Source: an uncultured Bacteroidales bacterium (GTDB lineage Bacteria > Bacteroidota > Bacteroidia > Bacteroidales > Bacteroidaceae). Taken from it: a DNA stretch of 37,057 bases. The translations under genes and the position numbers were made by a program. The stretch is from positions 1 to 37,057 of the forward strand of contig CALZRA010000009.1 in NCBI GenBank assembly GCA_945828345.1, read 5' to 3'. Below the pieces are notes generated by a model. That model did no database searches. It was not told the origin of the DNA and saw only the letters and a list, made by a program, of their open reading frames with translations. Below, piece by piece: positions 1 to 10,200 of the stretch (its first letter is position 1; each line of letters begins with the position of its first letter).

Positions 1-104
1 TGCGCTCGGCATAGCTCAAGCAAGCTTGGCTCTGCTCTCACTTGCACAATCTTTGGACTTCCAGCCCATACCTTGAACGCTTGTTGACCAACAGAAAAAC
101 ATAC
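1..104 (-). repeat. Partial copy of palindromic intergenic repeat (left half), cut by window edge
   Basis: Read on the minus strand, this stretch matches 6957-7041 almost base for base, with only a few differences. Shared landmarks are the motif CAAGCGTTCAAGG, a short hairpin, AAAGATTGTGCAAGTGAG, and the palindromic core AAGCAAGCTTGG followed by CTATGCCGAGCGCA. It is therefore the same element as the left half of the repeat at 6920-7230 in opposite orientation. The rest lies outside the window. Confidence 0.8.
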
Positions 105-132
105 GAAACCTAAACCTCCTATCCTATTCATC

Positions 133-1602
133 TTGCAACACCTCTCACCCTCTCCCCTCCGCTCCCGCCTGTGCTTCCTGCTCACAGCCATCAGCCTGGC
201 CCTCGGTCTGGCAGCCCATCCCCTGCCACATTCTCCCGCCACACCACAAGTGCCCTACGAGGTGCGGGCCGTGTGGCTCACCACACTGAGCGGACTCGAC
301 TGGCCCCGACGGCCTGCCCGCACGGCGGCCGAAGCCGAACGCCAGCGGCGCGAACTCTGTCTCATGCTCGACCGCATGAAGCAGTCAGGCATCAACACCG
401 TACTCTTTCAGGCCCGCATACGCGCCACGACGGCCTACGCCTCGGACTTCGAGCCGTGGGACGGCGTTTTCACCGGCACGCCGGGCCGCCAACCCGCCTA
501 CGACCCGCTGCAAGTGGCCGTTGAAGAATGCCATCGTCGCGGCATGGAGTGTCATGCCTGGGTGGTGGCCTTCCCTATCTGCAAGGTGGCCGTAGCCAAA
601 CAGTTGGGCTGGCGGGCACTGCCTTCCCGCCGGCCTGAACTCTGCCAAAAGTGCGGCGACCAATGGATGATGGACCCCGGTGTGCCGGGCACGGCCGACT
701 ATCTGGCCGAACTCTGTGCCGAGATTGCACAGAACTACGCCGTCGACGGTATTCACCTCGACTACATCCGCTACCCTGAGCCGGGCATTCCCTTCAACGA
801 CAGCCGCACCTACCAGCGTTATGGCCAGGGCCGCAACAAGGCGGCCTGGCGCACCGACAACGTGAACCGCTGCGTCAAGGCCATACACGACGCCGTGAAG
901 GCCGTGCGCCCGTGGATCAAGATGAGCTGTTCGCCTGTCGGCAAGTTTGCCGACCTCTCGCGCTACTCTTCGTTCGGCTGGAACGCCCGCGATGCCGTTC
1001 ACCAAGACGCCCAACGCTGGCTGCGCGAAGGCTGGATGGACATGCTCCTGCCCATGATGTACTTCGACGGCATACACTACTACCCCTTTCTGGCAGACTG
1101 GAAGGAAAACGATGCCGGGCGGCCCGTTGTGCCCGGACTGGGCATTTACTTCCTCAACCCGCGCGAGAAGGACTGGCCGCTGCTCACCGTACAACGCCAG
1201 ATGCAGGTGGCACGGAGCTTGGCCTTGGGCGGACAAGCCTTCTTCCGCGCCCGTTTCCTGCTGGACAACGAAAAGGGGCTCTGCGACTGGCTGCGCACAG
1301 ACTTCTACGCCACACCGGCCTTGGTGCCGCCCATGACCTGGGCTGACAGCGTTCCTCCCGCCGCACCCCATGTGCGCCAACACATGGAAGGCATGAGGCT
1401 ACATCTGGACTGGGAGGCTGTGGCCGACGAAACGCCGGTCAGCTACAACGTGTACCGCATTGACCCGAATTTCGGCGATGTGCTGCTGGCCACACGCCTT
1501 CGCGCCACACACTTTGACACCCTCCTCTGCCTGCCTGCACTGAAGTACAGCCGCTATGTGGTCACGGCAGTCGATGCCTACGGCAACGAGAGCCTGCCGT
1601 AG
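133..1602 (+). CDS. Secreted GHL10 (DUF187) family glycoside hydrolase, paralogue 1
   Basis: Predicted exported glycosidase of the GHL10 family, the group that includes E. coli DigH/YddW, which acts on peptide-stripped peptidoglycan glycans; that activity is only inferred here. An N-terminal hydrophobic stretch (about residues 12-28) looks like a signal peptide. The family entry motif EVRAVWLTT is near residue 43, NTVLFQARI near 88, and the putative active-site strand DGIHLDYIRYPEPG begins at D205, with H208 and D210. The C-terminal ~90 residues (YNVYRIDPNFG, RYVVTAVDAYGNESLP) resemble a fibronectin type III domain. No ATG or ribosome site is visible upstream, so the TTG at 133 is the best available start; the true start is uncertain. 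It is paralogous to the gene at 22931-24445. No promoter is recognised because the upstream 100 bases are a repeat. Confidence 0.87.
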   Translation: MQHLSPSPLRSRLCFLLTAISLALGLAAHPLPHSPATPQVPYEVRAVWLTTLSGLDWPRRPARTAAEAERQRRELCLMLDRMKQSGINTVLFQARIRATTAYASDFEPWDGVFTGTPGRQPAYDPLQVAVEECHRRGMECHAWVVAFPICKVAVAKQLGWRALPSRRPELCQKCGDQWMMDPGVPGTADYLAELCAEIAQNYAVDGIHLDYIRYPEPGIPFNDSRTYQRYGQGRNKAAWRTDNVNRCVKAIHDAVKAVRPWIKMSCSPVGKFADLSRYSSFGWNARDAVHQDAQRWLREGWMDMLLPMMYFDGIHYYPFLADWKENDAGRPVVPGLGIYFLNPREKDWPLLTVQRQMQVARSLALGGQAFFRARFLLDNEKGLCDWLRTDFYATPALVPPMTWADSVPPAAPHVRQHMEGMRLHLDWEAVADETPVSYNVYRIDPNFGDVLLATRLRATHFDTLLCLPALKYSRYVVTAVDAYGNESLP

Positions 1603-1761
1603 CGGGGAAACCCCTTGACGGAGGCAAGGGGAAGGCTGATGTTTTAGTTGAAAGTTTATAGTTGAGGTCACTATGAAGCGCAGTATTCACCCGCTCAGTG
1701 ACCATCCTTATAAGCTTAAACTCCCAACTATCAGCTTGGAAGAACAACCTGAGAACCATCC

Positions 1762-2916
1762 ATGAACACACCGCTTGACACCAAGCCCCACTACGAACTG
1801 CTCGATGCCCTGCGCGGCGTGGCCGCCCTGATGGTAGTATGCTACCACGTATGCGAGGGCTATGCCTTCGCCGGCGGATTTCCCGTCATTGAAGGCATCA
1901 ACCACGGCTACTTAGCCGTCGATTTCTTCTTCCTGCTCTCAGGCTTCGTGGTCAGCTATGCCTACGACAGCCGTTGGGCCACGACCCTCACCCTGCCGGC
2001 CTTCTTCAAGCGACGGCTCATCCGCCTGCACCCCATGGTCGTCATGGGGACACTGTGCGGTCTGGCCGCCTTCTGCCTGCAAGGCGGCACGCAGTGGGAC
2101 GGCACGCAGTCCAGTCCCTGGGCTGTCACACTGTCCGTGTGCTGCGCCCTGCTGCTGCTGCCCGTCTGGCCTGGTTCGGCAGCCGACGTGCGCGGTAACG
2201 GCGAAATGTTTCCGCTCAACGGTCCGGCCTGGTCGCTCTTCTTCGAATACGTCGGAAACCTGCTTTACGCCCTGCTCATCCGCCGCCTGTCGCTACGCGT
2301 CCTGAAGCTCTGGGTCCTGCTGTGCGGACTGGGCTACGGACTCTTTGCCAGCTTGGATGCAGCGGGCTATGGCAACATGGGCGTGGGCTGGACCTTGCAG
2401 GGCATCAACCTGCCTGGCGGACTGCTGCGTATGCTCTTCCCCTTCAGCTTCGGCATGTTACTGGCCTGCACCTTCCGTCCGCGCCCGCTGCGTGGCGCAT
2501 TCTGGATAGCCGCCCTGCTCCTCGTAGCTCTGCTTTGGGTGCCCTGCATTCCGGGCCGGCTTGGCATCCTCAGCCTGAACGGTCTCTACGAGACAGCTTG
2601 CGTGTGTGTGGCCTTCCCCCTTGTGCTCCACATCGCCGCATCGGGCCAAGCCAGCGATGCAGGCACCTCACGCCTGAGCCGATTTCTGGGCGACATCTCC
2701 TACCCGCTCTACCTCACGCACTATCCCTTCATGTACCTCTTCTATGCTTGGCTGATAGACACCCGCCAATACAGCTTTGGCCAGACATGGCCCGTAGCCC
2801 TCTGCTTGGTAGCAGGCTGCATCGGCTGGTCATGGCTCTGTATGCGCTTCTACGAAAAACCTCTCCTGCGCATCCTCCGCAACCGCTGGACGGACAGCAA
2901 ACAGAAGCAAAGCTGA
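1762..2916 (+). CDS. Acyltransferase family 3 (OafA/OatA-type) membrane O-acyltransferase
   Basis: Integral membrane acyltransferase likely to O-acylate a surface glycan or a lipid-linked sugar. The family signature is at the N-terminus: LDALRGVAALMVVCYHVCEG (about residues 15-34), containing the conserved Arg and the His of the acyl-transfer motif, followed by FFLLSGFVVSYAYD. Around ten hydrophobic segments alternate with short loops across the 384 residues, the usual family length without an added SGNH domain. PLYLTHYPFMYLF near residue 318 is also typical. The ATG at 1762 is chosen because the homologous region starts 14 residues later. It follows the GHL10 gene on the same strand after 159 non-coding bases, so co-transcription is possible but unproven. 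The substrate cannot be told from sequence. Confidence 0.88.
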   Translation: MNTPLDTKPHYELLDALRGVAALMVVCYHVCEGYAFAGGFPVIEGINHGYLAVDFFFLLSGFVVSYAYDSRWATTLTLPAFFKRRLIRLHPMVVMGTLCGLAAFCLQGGTQWDGTQSSPWAVTLSVCCALLLLPVWPGSAADVRGNGEMFPLNGPAWSLFFEYVGNLLYALLIRRLSLRVLKLWVLLCGLGYGLFASLDAAGYGNMGVGWTLQGINLPGGLLRMLFPFSFGMLLACTFRPRPLRGAFWIAALLLVALLWVPCIPGRLGILSLNGLYETACVCVAFPLVLHIAASGQASDAGTSRLSRFLGDISYPLYLTHYPFMYLFYAWLIDTRQYSFGQTWPVALCLVAGCIGWSWLCMRFYEKPLLRILRNRWTDSKQKQS

Positions 2917-2953
2917 GCACGCGCGCTGCTTCTGACTCCTCCAGACACCTCAC

Positions 2954-2999
2954 ACGCATCAAGGCTGAAACCCTCCTGGGAGTTTCAGCCTTGATGCGT
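2954..2999. terminator. Perfect 18-bp inverted repeat between convergent genes
   Basis: Arms 2954-2971 and 2982-2999 are perfectly complementary (ACGCATCAAGGCTGAAAC and its reverse complement) with a 10-base loop. It lies 37 bases past the stop of the plus-strand acyltransferase and in front of the convergent minus-strand gene's end. There is no clear T-run, so termination is inferred from position and stem strength. It could also be a copy of a dispersed palindrome. Confidence 0.55.
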
Positions 3000-3052
3000 C
3001 TTCTGGTTTGCCGATTCCTGAGCTTGGCTGCGCCCACACTGGGGCCAAGGGC

Positions 3053-3097
3053 ATAAAAAGGGCCGGGACTGCGCCACTGACGTGACGCAGCCCCGGC
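3053..3097 (-). terminator. Intrinsic terminator of the 3121-6813 gene
   Basis: On the minus strand a GC-rich stem (arms 3086-3097 and 3062-3073, 12 bp with one G-T type mismatch) is followed by CCTTTTTATG. It begins 23 bases after the stop codon of the large minus-strand gene. Confidence 0.8.
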
Positions 3098-3120
3098 TGT
3101 AGGCTTGTGTGCGTGGGGAT

Positions 3121-6100
3121 TTATTTCACCACGACTTTCTTGCCGTTCACGATGTAGACTCCGGCGGGAAGCGGCTGCTTCGTGGCACGGATGCGCACAC
3201 CGCCTGTGGTGTAAACGGCTTCGACGGACTGGCCGTTTACCTGGATGTGGCCAATGCCTGACTGTCCGCTCACGGTGTAGCTCAACGTGAAGGCTGGCAG
3301 ACCGTTGCCTGCGGGATCAAGCACGTAACCTTCGGGGAAGGTGATGACGTAGTGGCCGGCTTCGGTCACTGCGGGCGTGATGTTCAGAATGAGCTTGTTC
3401 CAAACGTCCCAGTCATATTCGGCATCGTTCAGCTTCGTGGGTTCGCCACCGTCCTTGCTCATCGTGGGAGAGCCGCTGCCAATGCCTACTTCGGTGTAGT
3501 CGGGGAACAGGAGTTCAATGTGGCCCAACTCATCGACTGTGCTGCCGTTGGCGGGCGTGGCCTGCACCTGCAGTTCCTTGCCGCCTTCGCCGGGCTTCAC
3601 TGTGTAGGTCAGCGTGAAGGCGGGCAGGGCGTTGTAAGAGCCGTCTACAAAGTAGCCCTCGGGGAAGCTGATGGTGTAGACACCGGCTTCGGTAATGGCG
3701 GGCGAGATGCTGAGCGTGGCCTTGTTCCAGACATCCCAGTCGAGCTGGGCGTCATTCAGCTTCGAAGGCTCGCCGCCGTCCTTGCTGATGCTGATGCGTC
3801 CGTTGGCAATATTGATTTCGTCGTAGTCGGGGAAGAGCAGTTCGATGTAGCCCAGCTCTTCGACCGTGCTGCCGTCGGCTGGCGTGGCCTGTACGTTCAC
3901 ACCGGCTTCAGCTCCGCCAATGGTGTAGGTCAGGGTGAAGGCGGGCAGACCGTTGCCCTGGGCATCGACAAAGTAGCCTTCGGGGAAGCTGACGGTGTAG
4001 ACACCGGCTTCGGTAATGGCCGGACTGATGTTGAGTGTGGCCTTGTTCCAGATGTCCCAGTCAAGTTCGGCATCGTTCAGCTTGGTGGGCTGTCCGCCGT
4101 CCTTGCTCAAAGTGGGCGAGCCGTTTCCGATACCCACCTCGTCGAGGTCGGGGAACAAGAGCTCAATGCGGCTCAACTCTTCGACCTTGCTGCCATCAGC
4201 AGGTGTAGCCTGCACGTTTACGGCACCGCCGCTGCCGCCTCCCTTGATGACGTAGTTGGCTGCCATGGCCTGGCTGTGGCTCTGGTTGAACTGCGTGCCG
4301 AGGTTAAACATGCCGGCCGGGATGTCGAGCGTGTAGGAGCCCGGTTCTGTCACCTCCTTGTCGAGGGTAAGACGCAGTGAGGTCACCACATAGTCCCAGT
4401 TGTCCATCTGGTCTTCGGGAATAATCTGCTCGATGTCCATTACCGTGGCGGCGACAGTGAACTGGCCGCGGTTGTAGAGCACGATTTCCTGACCGGAGTA
4501 GGCATCGCCGATACCTTCAGAGCAGCTCACGGTGAACTGGTGGAGGCTCTCGACCTCAGTGCCGCTCTCGGGGCTGATGGCCACTTCGAAGTTGGCAAAG
4601 TTCAGGGGATAGGTAAAGCGGAAGTAGGTGTTCTCATCTTCACCCTCGTTGCCCTGTACACGGCGGAAGTTGTAGTCGGTAGCCACCACGCAAAGCGTCA
4701 GGGTGTTGCCCACCGACTGGAGGGTGCCGGCATCGACAGTCAGCTTCCAGATGTTGGACATGCCGTCAGCGGGGTCTACCGCCTCGATGGACTTGAAGGG
4801 GAGAGTCACGCCCATGCCATACACCACATAGGAAGTCGAGGCATTGATTGATACCATGCCGTCGAACTCAAGCGTAAAGGTGGTTTCGCCGGCCTGCGTC
4901 AGTTCGGTCTCGTTGGTGGGGTCGATGCTCACCAATGACACCGACGAATACACGTAGGGCGGCGTAGCACCCATGAACTCTACGTAGTCCTTGCCCAAAG
5001 GCTCGTTGCCATAGTTGTAGTCGTCCTCTGAGGCATAGGCCGTCACTTCCAGCCGGTAGGTGTGGCCCAGCATGAGCTTGTAGCCCGCGCCGTAGATTTC
5101 TGCTGCGAAAATGCCGTCTTCGCCCTTGCTGAGCAAGGCCATGGACTTGATGATGGCAGCATCAGGCGTGTCGGGATTGAGGTCGCGAATCTGGTACATC
5201 ATGTAGCCAATCTGGTCGTTCATGTTGGTGTTCACCAGAATCTGGGCACCTGCTTCGAGACGTTCGAGACGTGCACCCGACAGGTTGGTGGGAATGGCCT
5301 CGGCCGACTCCTGGTAGCGCACGCTCTTCAGGACGAAGGCATCGTATTTGGCCGTGAAGAGCAGGCTGTGGTCCTGACCGTCGTCGCAGCTGAGGTTGGC
5401 CAGCGTGACCACCACGTTACGGCGGCCCTTCACTTCCTGCGGGATGGTGATGTAGAGGGTACAAGCACCTTCAAAGTCGGGGTCGGGCACAGCAGTGTAC
5501 TGGTCGCTCACCATGGTTGCGGTATTTCCCGCCTCATCGGTGTAGCTGAAGCTGATGTCGTCGAAGTGTACCTTGGCATAGTCGGTAATCCACAATTGGA
5601 TTTCGTCCTGGCCCTGCAGTGAACTGCCCGAAGCGGGAGTAAACTCGGACGTAAAGCTGCTCTTCACCACTTCATAAGGCAGGCTATAGCTGAAGCTGCC
5701 CAGCGTACCGATGCCCTCGGAGTATACATAGTCACCCTTGGCATCGCGCACATTGACTACTTTCAGGCCTACACTGCCGTAGTTGGTGCCCGAAGTGACC
5801 ATGGTTTCAGGCAGGCGCACCTTGCCCGTAAAGTCGCAGGTGAGCACATTGCCTTCCACGGTGTAAGGCAGGGTCTCCACGTAGTATTCGCCTTCATCGC
5901 CCTCTGAGTTGCCATAGGTCAGTGTCACCACATGGCTCTGGCTGCCGGCTTCAGGCACCAGAAGGTCGCCGTCGAAGATGAGGGTGAGCACGCCACGGGC
6001 ATCACCCTTGCGCCAGAAGGACTGGAACTTGTTGTTCTCATCGAGCAGCCCCGACACGCTGGTCAACTGCACGGGCTTGCCTGCAAAGACATAGTTCACC

Positions 6101-6813
6101 TCGCAAGTGCCGTCTTCGCCATACAGCACGGTCTCGTTGTTGGCCATGCGCACATTCTTCAGACGGAAGGTCACGATGTCATTCTCCTGCAACTTGCCGG
6201 CATGGAGGAGTCCCAGCAGGCTCTCGCCGCAGTTGAAGAATACGGTTGAACCGTTGATGCTGGCACTGATAGGCTCGCTGTAGTCGCCACAGGCGATTTC
6301 AGCACCCGAAATCTTTACATTAGAACTGAAGTAGAGCAGCACCTGCGGACTGCCTGCCGCACTCAGACGCGAACCTGCCTCGGGGCTGGTCTTGGTGAGC
6401 TTCAAGCCGGTTTCGGTGTTCATGGTGAGCTTAAACTGGCCGCTGTTCATCACGAAGCTCTTGTAGAAGTACACCGTCTGGCCTTCGGTGACGTTCAGCT
6501 CATAGTAGATGTGGTTCTCAGCATCGTAGTTGGTCTCGAAGTCCAGCTCCTGCGTGTGGTCGGCATCGCTGTAGGGATAGAGGAAGTCGCCACTGGTGGA
6601 GGTACAGGTGAGCACGCCGCTTTGCGGGGCAGTGAATTGTCCGCCGTTGGCAGTGAATACGGTGTAGTCGTAGGCTTTGTCGAGTTCCATTTCGCCCCAA
6701 TCAACGGGGGCGGCGGCATGGGCTGCCAGTGAACTCAAACAAACCAGCACGAAGCACGTCACCGCTTGCAGCACACGGTTCGCGCGGCTGAAGGAGTAGG
6801 TTTGTCTGATCAT
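3121..6813 (-). CDS. Large secreted repeat protein with T9SS type A-like C-terminal sorting domain
   Basis: Predicted cell-surface or secreted protein of 1230 residues, function unknown. An N-terminal signal peptide (hydrophobic core about residues 14-33, ending AHA/AAP) is followed by many Ig-like beta-sandwich modules whose openings resemble bacterial Ig-like or SbsA-type domains (SPEAGSRLSAAGSPQVLLYF, TPASGSSLQGQDEIQLWI, SPESGTEVESLHQFTV). Residues ~866-1185 hold three near-identical modules of about 105 residues, each starting VQATPA(D/N)GS and ending LPAFTL(T/S)YT. The last ~40 residues (AVYTTGGVRI... ending GVYIVNGKKVVVK) are a classic Bacteroidales T9SS sorting signal. The start is set by the signal peptide. 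It has its own downstream terminator, and repeats lie upstream. No catalytic motif was recognised; it may be an adhesin or scaffold. Confidence 0.85.
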   Translation of the reverse strand: MIRQTYSFSRANRVLQAVTCFVLVCLSSLAAHAAAPVDWGEMELDKAYDYTVFTANGGQFTAPQSGVLTCTSTSGDFLYPYSDADHTQELDFETNYDAENHIYYELNVTEGQTVYFYKSFVMNSGQFKLTMNTETGLKLTKTSPEAGSRLSAAGSPQVLLYFSSNVKISGAEIACGDYSEPISASINGSTVFFNCGESLLGLLHAGKLQENDIVTFRLKNVRMANNETVLYGEDGTCEVNYVFAGKPVQLTSVSGLLDENNKFQSFWRKGDARGVLTLIFDGDLLVPEAGSQSHVVTLTYGNSEGDEGEYYVETLPYTVEGNVLTCDFTGKVRLPETMVTSGTNYGSVGLKVVNVRDAKGDYVYSEGIGTLGSFSYSLPYEVVKSSFTSEFTPASGSSLQGQDEIQLWITDYAKVHFDDISFSYTDEAGNTATMVSDQYTAVPDPDFEGACTLYITIPQEVKGRRNVVVTLANLSCDDGQDHSLLFTAKYDAFVLKSVRYQESAEAIPTNLSGARLERLEAGAQILVNTNMNDQIGYMMYQIRDLNPDTPDAAIIKSMALLSKGEDGIFAAEIYGAGYKLMLGHTYRLEVTAYASEDDYNYGNEPLGKDYVEFMGATPPYVYSSVSLVSIDPTNETELTQAGETTFTLEFDGMVSINASTSYVVYGMGVTLPFKSIEAVDPADGMSNIWKLTVDAGTLQSVGNTLTLCVVATDYNFRRVQGNEGEDENTYFRFTYPLNFANFEVAISPESGTEVESLHQFTVSCSEGIGDAYSGQEIVLYNRGQFTVAATVMDIEQIIPEDQMDNWDYVVTSLRLTLDKEVTEPGSYTLDIPAGMFNLGTQFNQSHSQAMAANYVIKGGGSGGAVNVQATPADGSKVEELSRIELLFPDLDEVGIGNGSPTLSKDGGQPTKLNDAELDWDIWNKATLNISPAITEAGVYTVSFPEGYFVDAQGNGLPAFTLTYTIGGAEAGVNVQATPADGSTVEELGYIELLFPDYDEINIANGRISISKDGGEPSKLNDAQLDWDVWNKATLSISPAITEAGVYTISFPEGYFVDGSYNALPAFTLTYTVKPGEGGKELQVQATPANGSTVDELGHIELLFPDYTEVGIGSGSPTMSKDGGEPTKLNDAEYDWDVWNKLILNITPAVTEAGHYVITFPEGYVLDPAGNGLPAFTLSYTVSGQSGIGHIQVNGQSVEAVYTTGGVRIRATKQPLPAGVYIVNGKKVVVK
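3255..4220 (-). repeat. Three tandem ~315-bp coding repeats
   Basis: Inside the gene at 3121-6813, three consecutive units (about 4215-3905, 3899-3593 and 3570-3260) encode the same ~105-residue Ig-like module. They share phrases such as LNDA, WDVWNK, EAGVYT and FPEGYF. Similarity at both DNA and protein level suggests recent duplication, with scope for copy-number change. Confidence 0.85.
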
Positions 6814-6919
6814 AAAATAAGTGTTTGGTTTATATAAGAAGTTGAGAGTCGAGAGGTTGAAAAGAATTGGGTTGTGAAGTGGAGAGTTGAGAGTTTAAAC
6901 TATAAGCTTTAAACTATAA
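6814..6919. other. Non-coding upstream region of the 3121-6813 gene
   Basis: The 5' flank of the large minus-strand gene holds several copies of the short motif (A)GTTGAGAG or related words and the A/T-rich palindrome TTTAAACTATAAGCTTTAAAC. No TAnnTTTG box was found, so its promoter is unidentified. Confidence 0.4.
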
Positions 6920-7230
6920 AATATTATTCAAGTTTCGCAAGTCACTGCCGTTAGTCGGCAAGCGTTCAAGGCACGGGCTGAAAGCCCAAAGATTGTGCAA
7001 GTGAGCGCAGAGCCAAGCTTGCTTGAGCTATGCCGAGCGCAGCCAATCTTATGAAAAAGCGTCTGAAGACAAGCGTTGCGAACATACGCTTTTGCCCTTG
7101 CAGGGCGAACTTTATCGCCTCGTTCTACCCAGGGCGATGCCCTGGGCTAAGCGCTCATTGCCCCTTCGGGGCGTGCCTTGAACGCTTGTTAACTATCTGC
7201 AACTACTTGCGAAACTTGAATAAAATATTA
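6920..7230. repeat. ~310-bp palindromic intergenic element, copy A
   Basis: The ends are inverted repeats: an 18-bp perfect core TATTCAAGTTTCGCAAGT at 6925-6942 has its complement at 7205-7222, extended imperfectly on both sides. Just inside each end is the word CAAGCGTTCAAGGCACG plus a hairpin (GGGCTGAAAGCCC on the left, GCCCCTTCGGGGC on the right). The middle carries AAGCTTGCTTGAGC, then hairpins GCCCTTGCAGGGC and CCCAGGGCGATGCCCTGGG. A 68-codon open frame inside is most simply a by-product. No transposase or clear target duplication is seen, so it is REP/BIME-like or MITE-like. Confidence 0.8.
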
Positions 7231-7244
7231 TCATAAACTTTCAA

Positions 7245-10200
7245 CTAATACACTGCGACCTTGCCGGTCACAACCCCTGCTGAGGTGGTGACGCGCACAA
7301 TGGCCACGCCCTGATAGCCCGGAGCACGCAGCGTAAGCAAACCCTGTCCGTCGGTCTGGGCCAGCACACGGCCGTCAGCAGCCAGCAACTGGACTGTGGC
7401 CGGACTGCCAGCGTTCACCTGAACGCCACCGGCAACAGGACGGATGTCTGCGGCAGGGCGGCTGGCCGGTCCGTCAATGCCTTCCGATTGGCTCAGGTTT
7501 ACCTTGCAGGCATTAATCAGGCGGTCGGTATTGCCGTCAAACAACATCAGCACCAAGTCGGTATTGCGCGAGTTTGACACGGTGGCAGGCACTTCAAACT
7601 GCAACTCGGTGGTATACACCTCGCCAGCCTTCACTGATTCAGGCAGCAAGTCGGGAGTTCCCGTAAAGGTGGCACCCTCCCAGCCACGCACTACATGATT
7701 GAAGGTGTAGGGGCTGACCATGGGCACTCCATAGCGTCCGCCTTTGCCCCATTCGCCCAAATTCTCATCGCTCACACTGCTGAAGCCGTTCTTCTGGTAG
7801 CTCACCAATCCGTTTTCGAGCACCACGATGAAGAGCTTCAGGTTCAGCTTGTCGGCATTCAGCGCATAACGAAGCTCTACGGGCACCGTGTAGATGTCGC
7901 CGTCGGCCGAGAGCGTGGCAGCCGAACTGATTTCGGCTTCGGTCTCCTTGTTCATTTCGGCAGCCACCGTCTCTATCCACAACGGATTAGTGCCTTCGGG
8001 AGCATACATCGTATAGCCGCCCTCGGTCGAAACCATGGGATAGGTCACTGTACCGCTCCGCTGAATAATGCCGCTGGGCGCTGCTGTCAGATTCAGATAG
8101 GCTGCATAGTTGTTCACACCGACGGCATAGGGGTCGCCTGTATAGCAGTGCAGCGCCATCGGGATGAAGAGGTCGCCATAGTAGCTGCTCAGCCTGTCAA
8201 TCACCTCGTGGCCCAGCGGGCAGTTGGTGCAGTCAACGCCCGTAAACTCTTCGAGCACCACGCGCTTGGTGGGTGTGAAGGCCAAAACCTTGATGCTCTT
8301 GTTCAGCGAATTTTCAACATCGTTGAACTTCAAGTCGATGGTGTAGCCGTTTACCTCGCCCACTTGCAACGGCAGCGGTTTGGCAAAGGTAAACTCATAC
8401 TTGTCGCCTGCCTTCAGGCTGAGGCCCTCGACCTTGATTTCATCGACCGTTTCGCCCTGTGCATTGCGCAGGGTGAGCTGTGCGGTGGTAAACACCTCTT
8501 CCTTGTCACGAATGTCAACCACACCTTTAATCGTAGCTTCGGTAGCTCCCACAAAGGTGTCGTCGTTCGTGATGGCCACAAAGTAGGGCAAGTCGTGCAG
8601 CACCTTTACATCGTCAATGAACACTGCGCTCTGTGCCGTGTTGTCGTTGACGAAGGCTATGTAGACATACTTGCCGGCAAAGTCCTTCAGGCTGACCGCA
8701 TTCTCGCGCCAGTCGCCCGCCAACACGCCTTCCTGTTCGCCAGGGCTTTGCACTTCGTCATAGACCAGTGTGCCCTCGGTGCGTATCTTGTTGACGATAC
8801 TGGCATTCAGTCCGTTATAGACGTTGTTGTTCTCCCACACATACACCTTCAGCCGGTCGGTAGCCGAACTATAGTAGCTCTGGCTCTTGAACGAGAGGTT
8901 GCAGAGCTGGTCGACAATGTGCAGCTGCGGAATGACGAGCCAGTCGTCGCTCTGGCCCGCAGGGTTATACATGGAGGTAGAACCTGCGGCCACGTTGGCG
9001 GTTGCATCCTCATCCCACACCGGCACCCAGGCATAATTGTTCTGCGTGAAGCCCAGTGTCTGTGAAGTCTCGTTGGGCGTAAGCAGGTCGTTGTCGAGCA
9101 ACATGAAGTTGTTCAGCCCTTCCGAGAAGTCATCGGAGAAGAGCACATTCTCATCGTAGGAGATTTCGCGCTCATAGGCTCCCTGATAGTTCAGCACAAT
9201 CAGTTCGTTGGCCGTGTTGGCATTGCCCGTTACATCGGTAATCTGTCCGGCAGGAATCTCCACGCGGTATGCCACATCCTTATATAAATATTGTGTGGTG
9301 CTGGGATAGGCCATCACCTTATTGTCGCCATAGGCTAACAGCAGGTCGGCAAAGGGTGTATCAATGCCTTCCTGATAGAGTTTGCCGCGTGCCTCAGCAC
9401 TGGAGATGAACACGCCAGTGTCGAAAGTCAGGACAATGGGACTGGTGGCTAAGTCGAGTTTGCCGAGCGTGGCACCGTCTTTCGGACTGGCTGTCGTAAC
9501 AGCCACTGGCTTTTCGTCACGACCTACGTAGGTGATGCGTATTTCATTGTTGTAGCGTGTAGGGTCATTGGCCAGGCAGATGGTCTTGGCCGGAATCAGC
9601 ACGCGGTAGGGTTCTCCGTCGCTGAGTGTACCCTTGCGGAACTTGATGGTCACGGTGTTCCCGTCGGCTGCGAAGCCTACCGACCTGGCCACTTCTTCAC
9701 TGCCAATCACCTTCAGCAGCTGCACGGCATCGGCATCGCCAGCCACCATCACCTTGCGGTCAAAGGTGAGCTGCAGCGTGTTCAGCTTGGAGAGGGAAGC
9801 CCCGGCTTTGGGTGTCACGCCATAGGAGCTGAGCAGGTTGGTCTTGCCGGCCATTTCGGGCAGACTCTCGGGGAGGGTGACGATATACGACTCATGCGGG
9901 CCGATGACCGAGGCTATAGTGAGACATGAGTCGTCGATGCCAACCGGCGTGCCCGAGTTTTCCTGTCCCATGTTGCCCACCACGTCTACGCCATACAGCT
10001 GAATGACGCTTTCGGTGAAGCCTATCCAATATTTGCCGCTGCGCACACTGAAGTCGCGGTAGGGGTTGGACGAAGGCGAGGTGGCATAGGCCTGCCCATT
10101 GTTGTCCACGCACCAGGTGCTCTTGTCGGTGCTTTCGGTATCGTCGTACAGACTGATGACACCTGTTGCCACATCGTACACATAGGGTATCTCATACTCA

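Noticed and set aside
2322-3056. 244-codon frame overlapping the acyltransferase
   Set aside because: Out-of-frame shadow; the acyltransferase frame carries the membrane segments and motifs.
6920-7230. Intact insertion sequence
   Set aside because: Terminal inverted repeats exist but there is no transposase frame and no convincing target duplication.
7030-7236. 68-codon frame within repeat copy A, and a similar 99-codon frame at 11500-11799
   Set aside because: Both translate the hairpin words of the repeat (phrases like PGRCPGL). Such peptides recur wherever this type of repeat occurs and are best seen as spurious.
7695-9065. 456-codon plus-strand open frame inside the 7245-11051 gene
   Set aside because: Antisense frame, low-complexity His/Val/Ala-rich translation, no motif.
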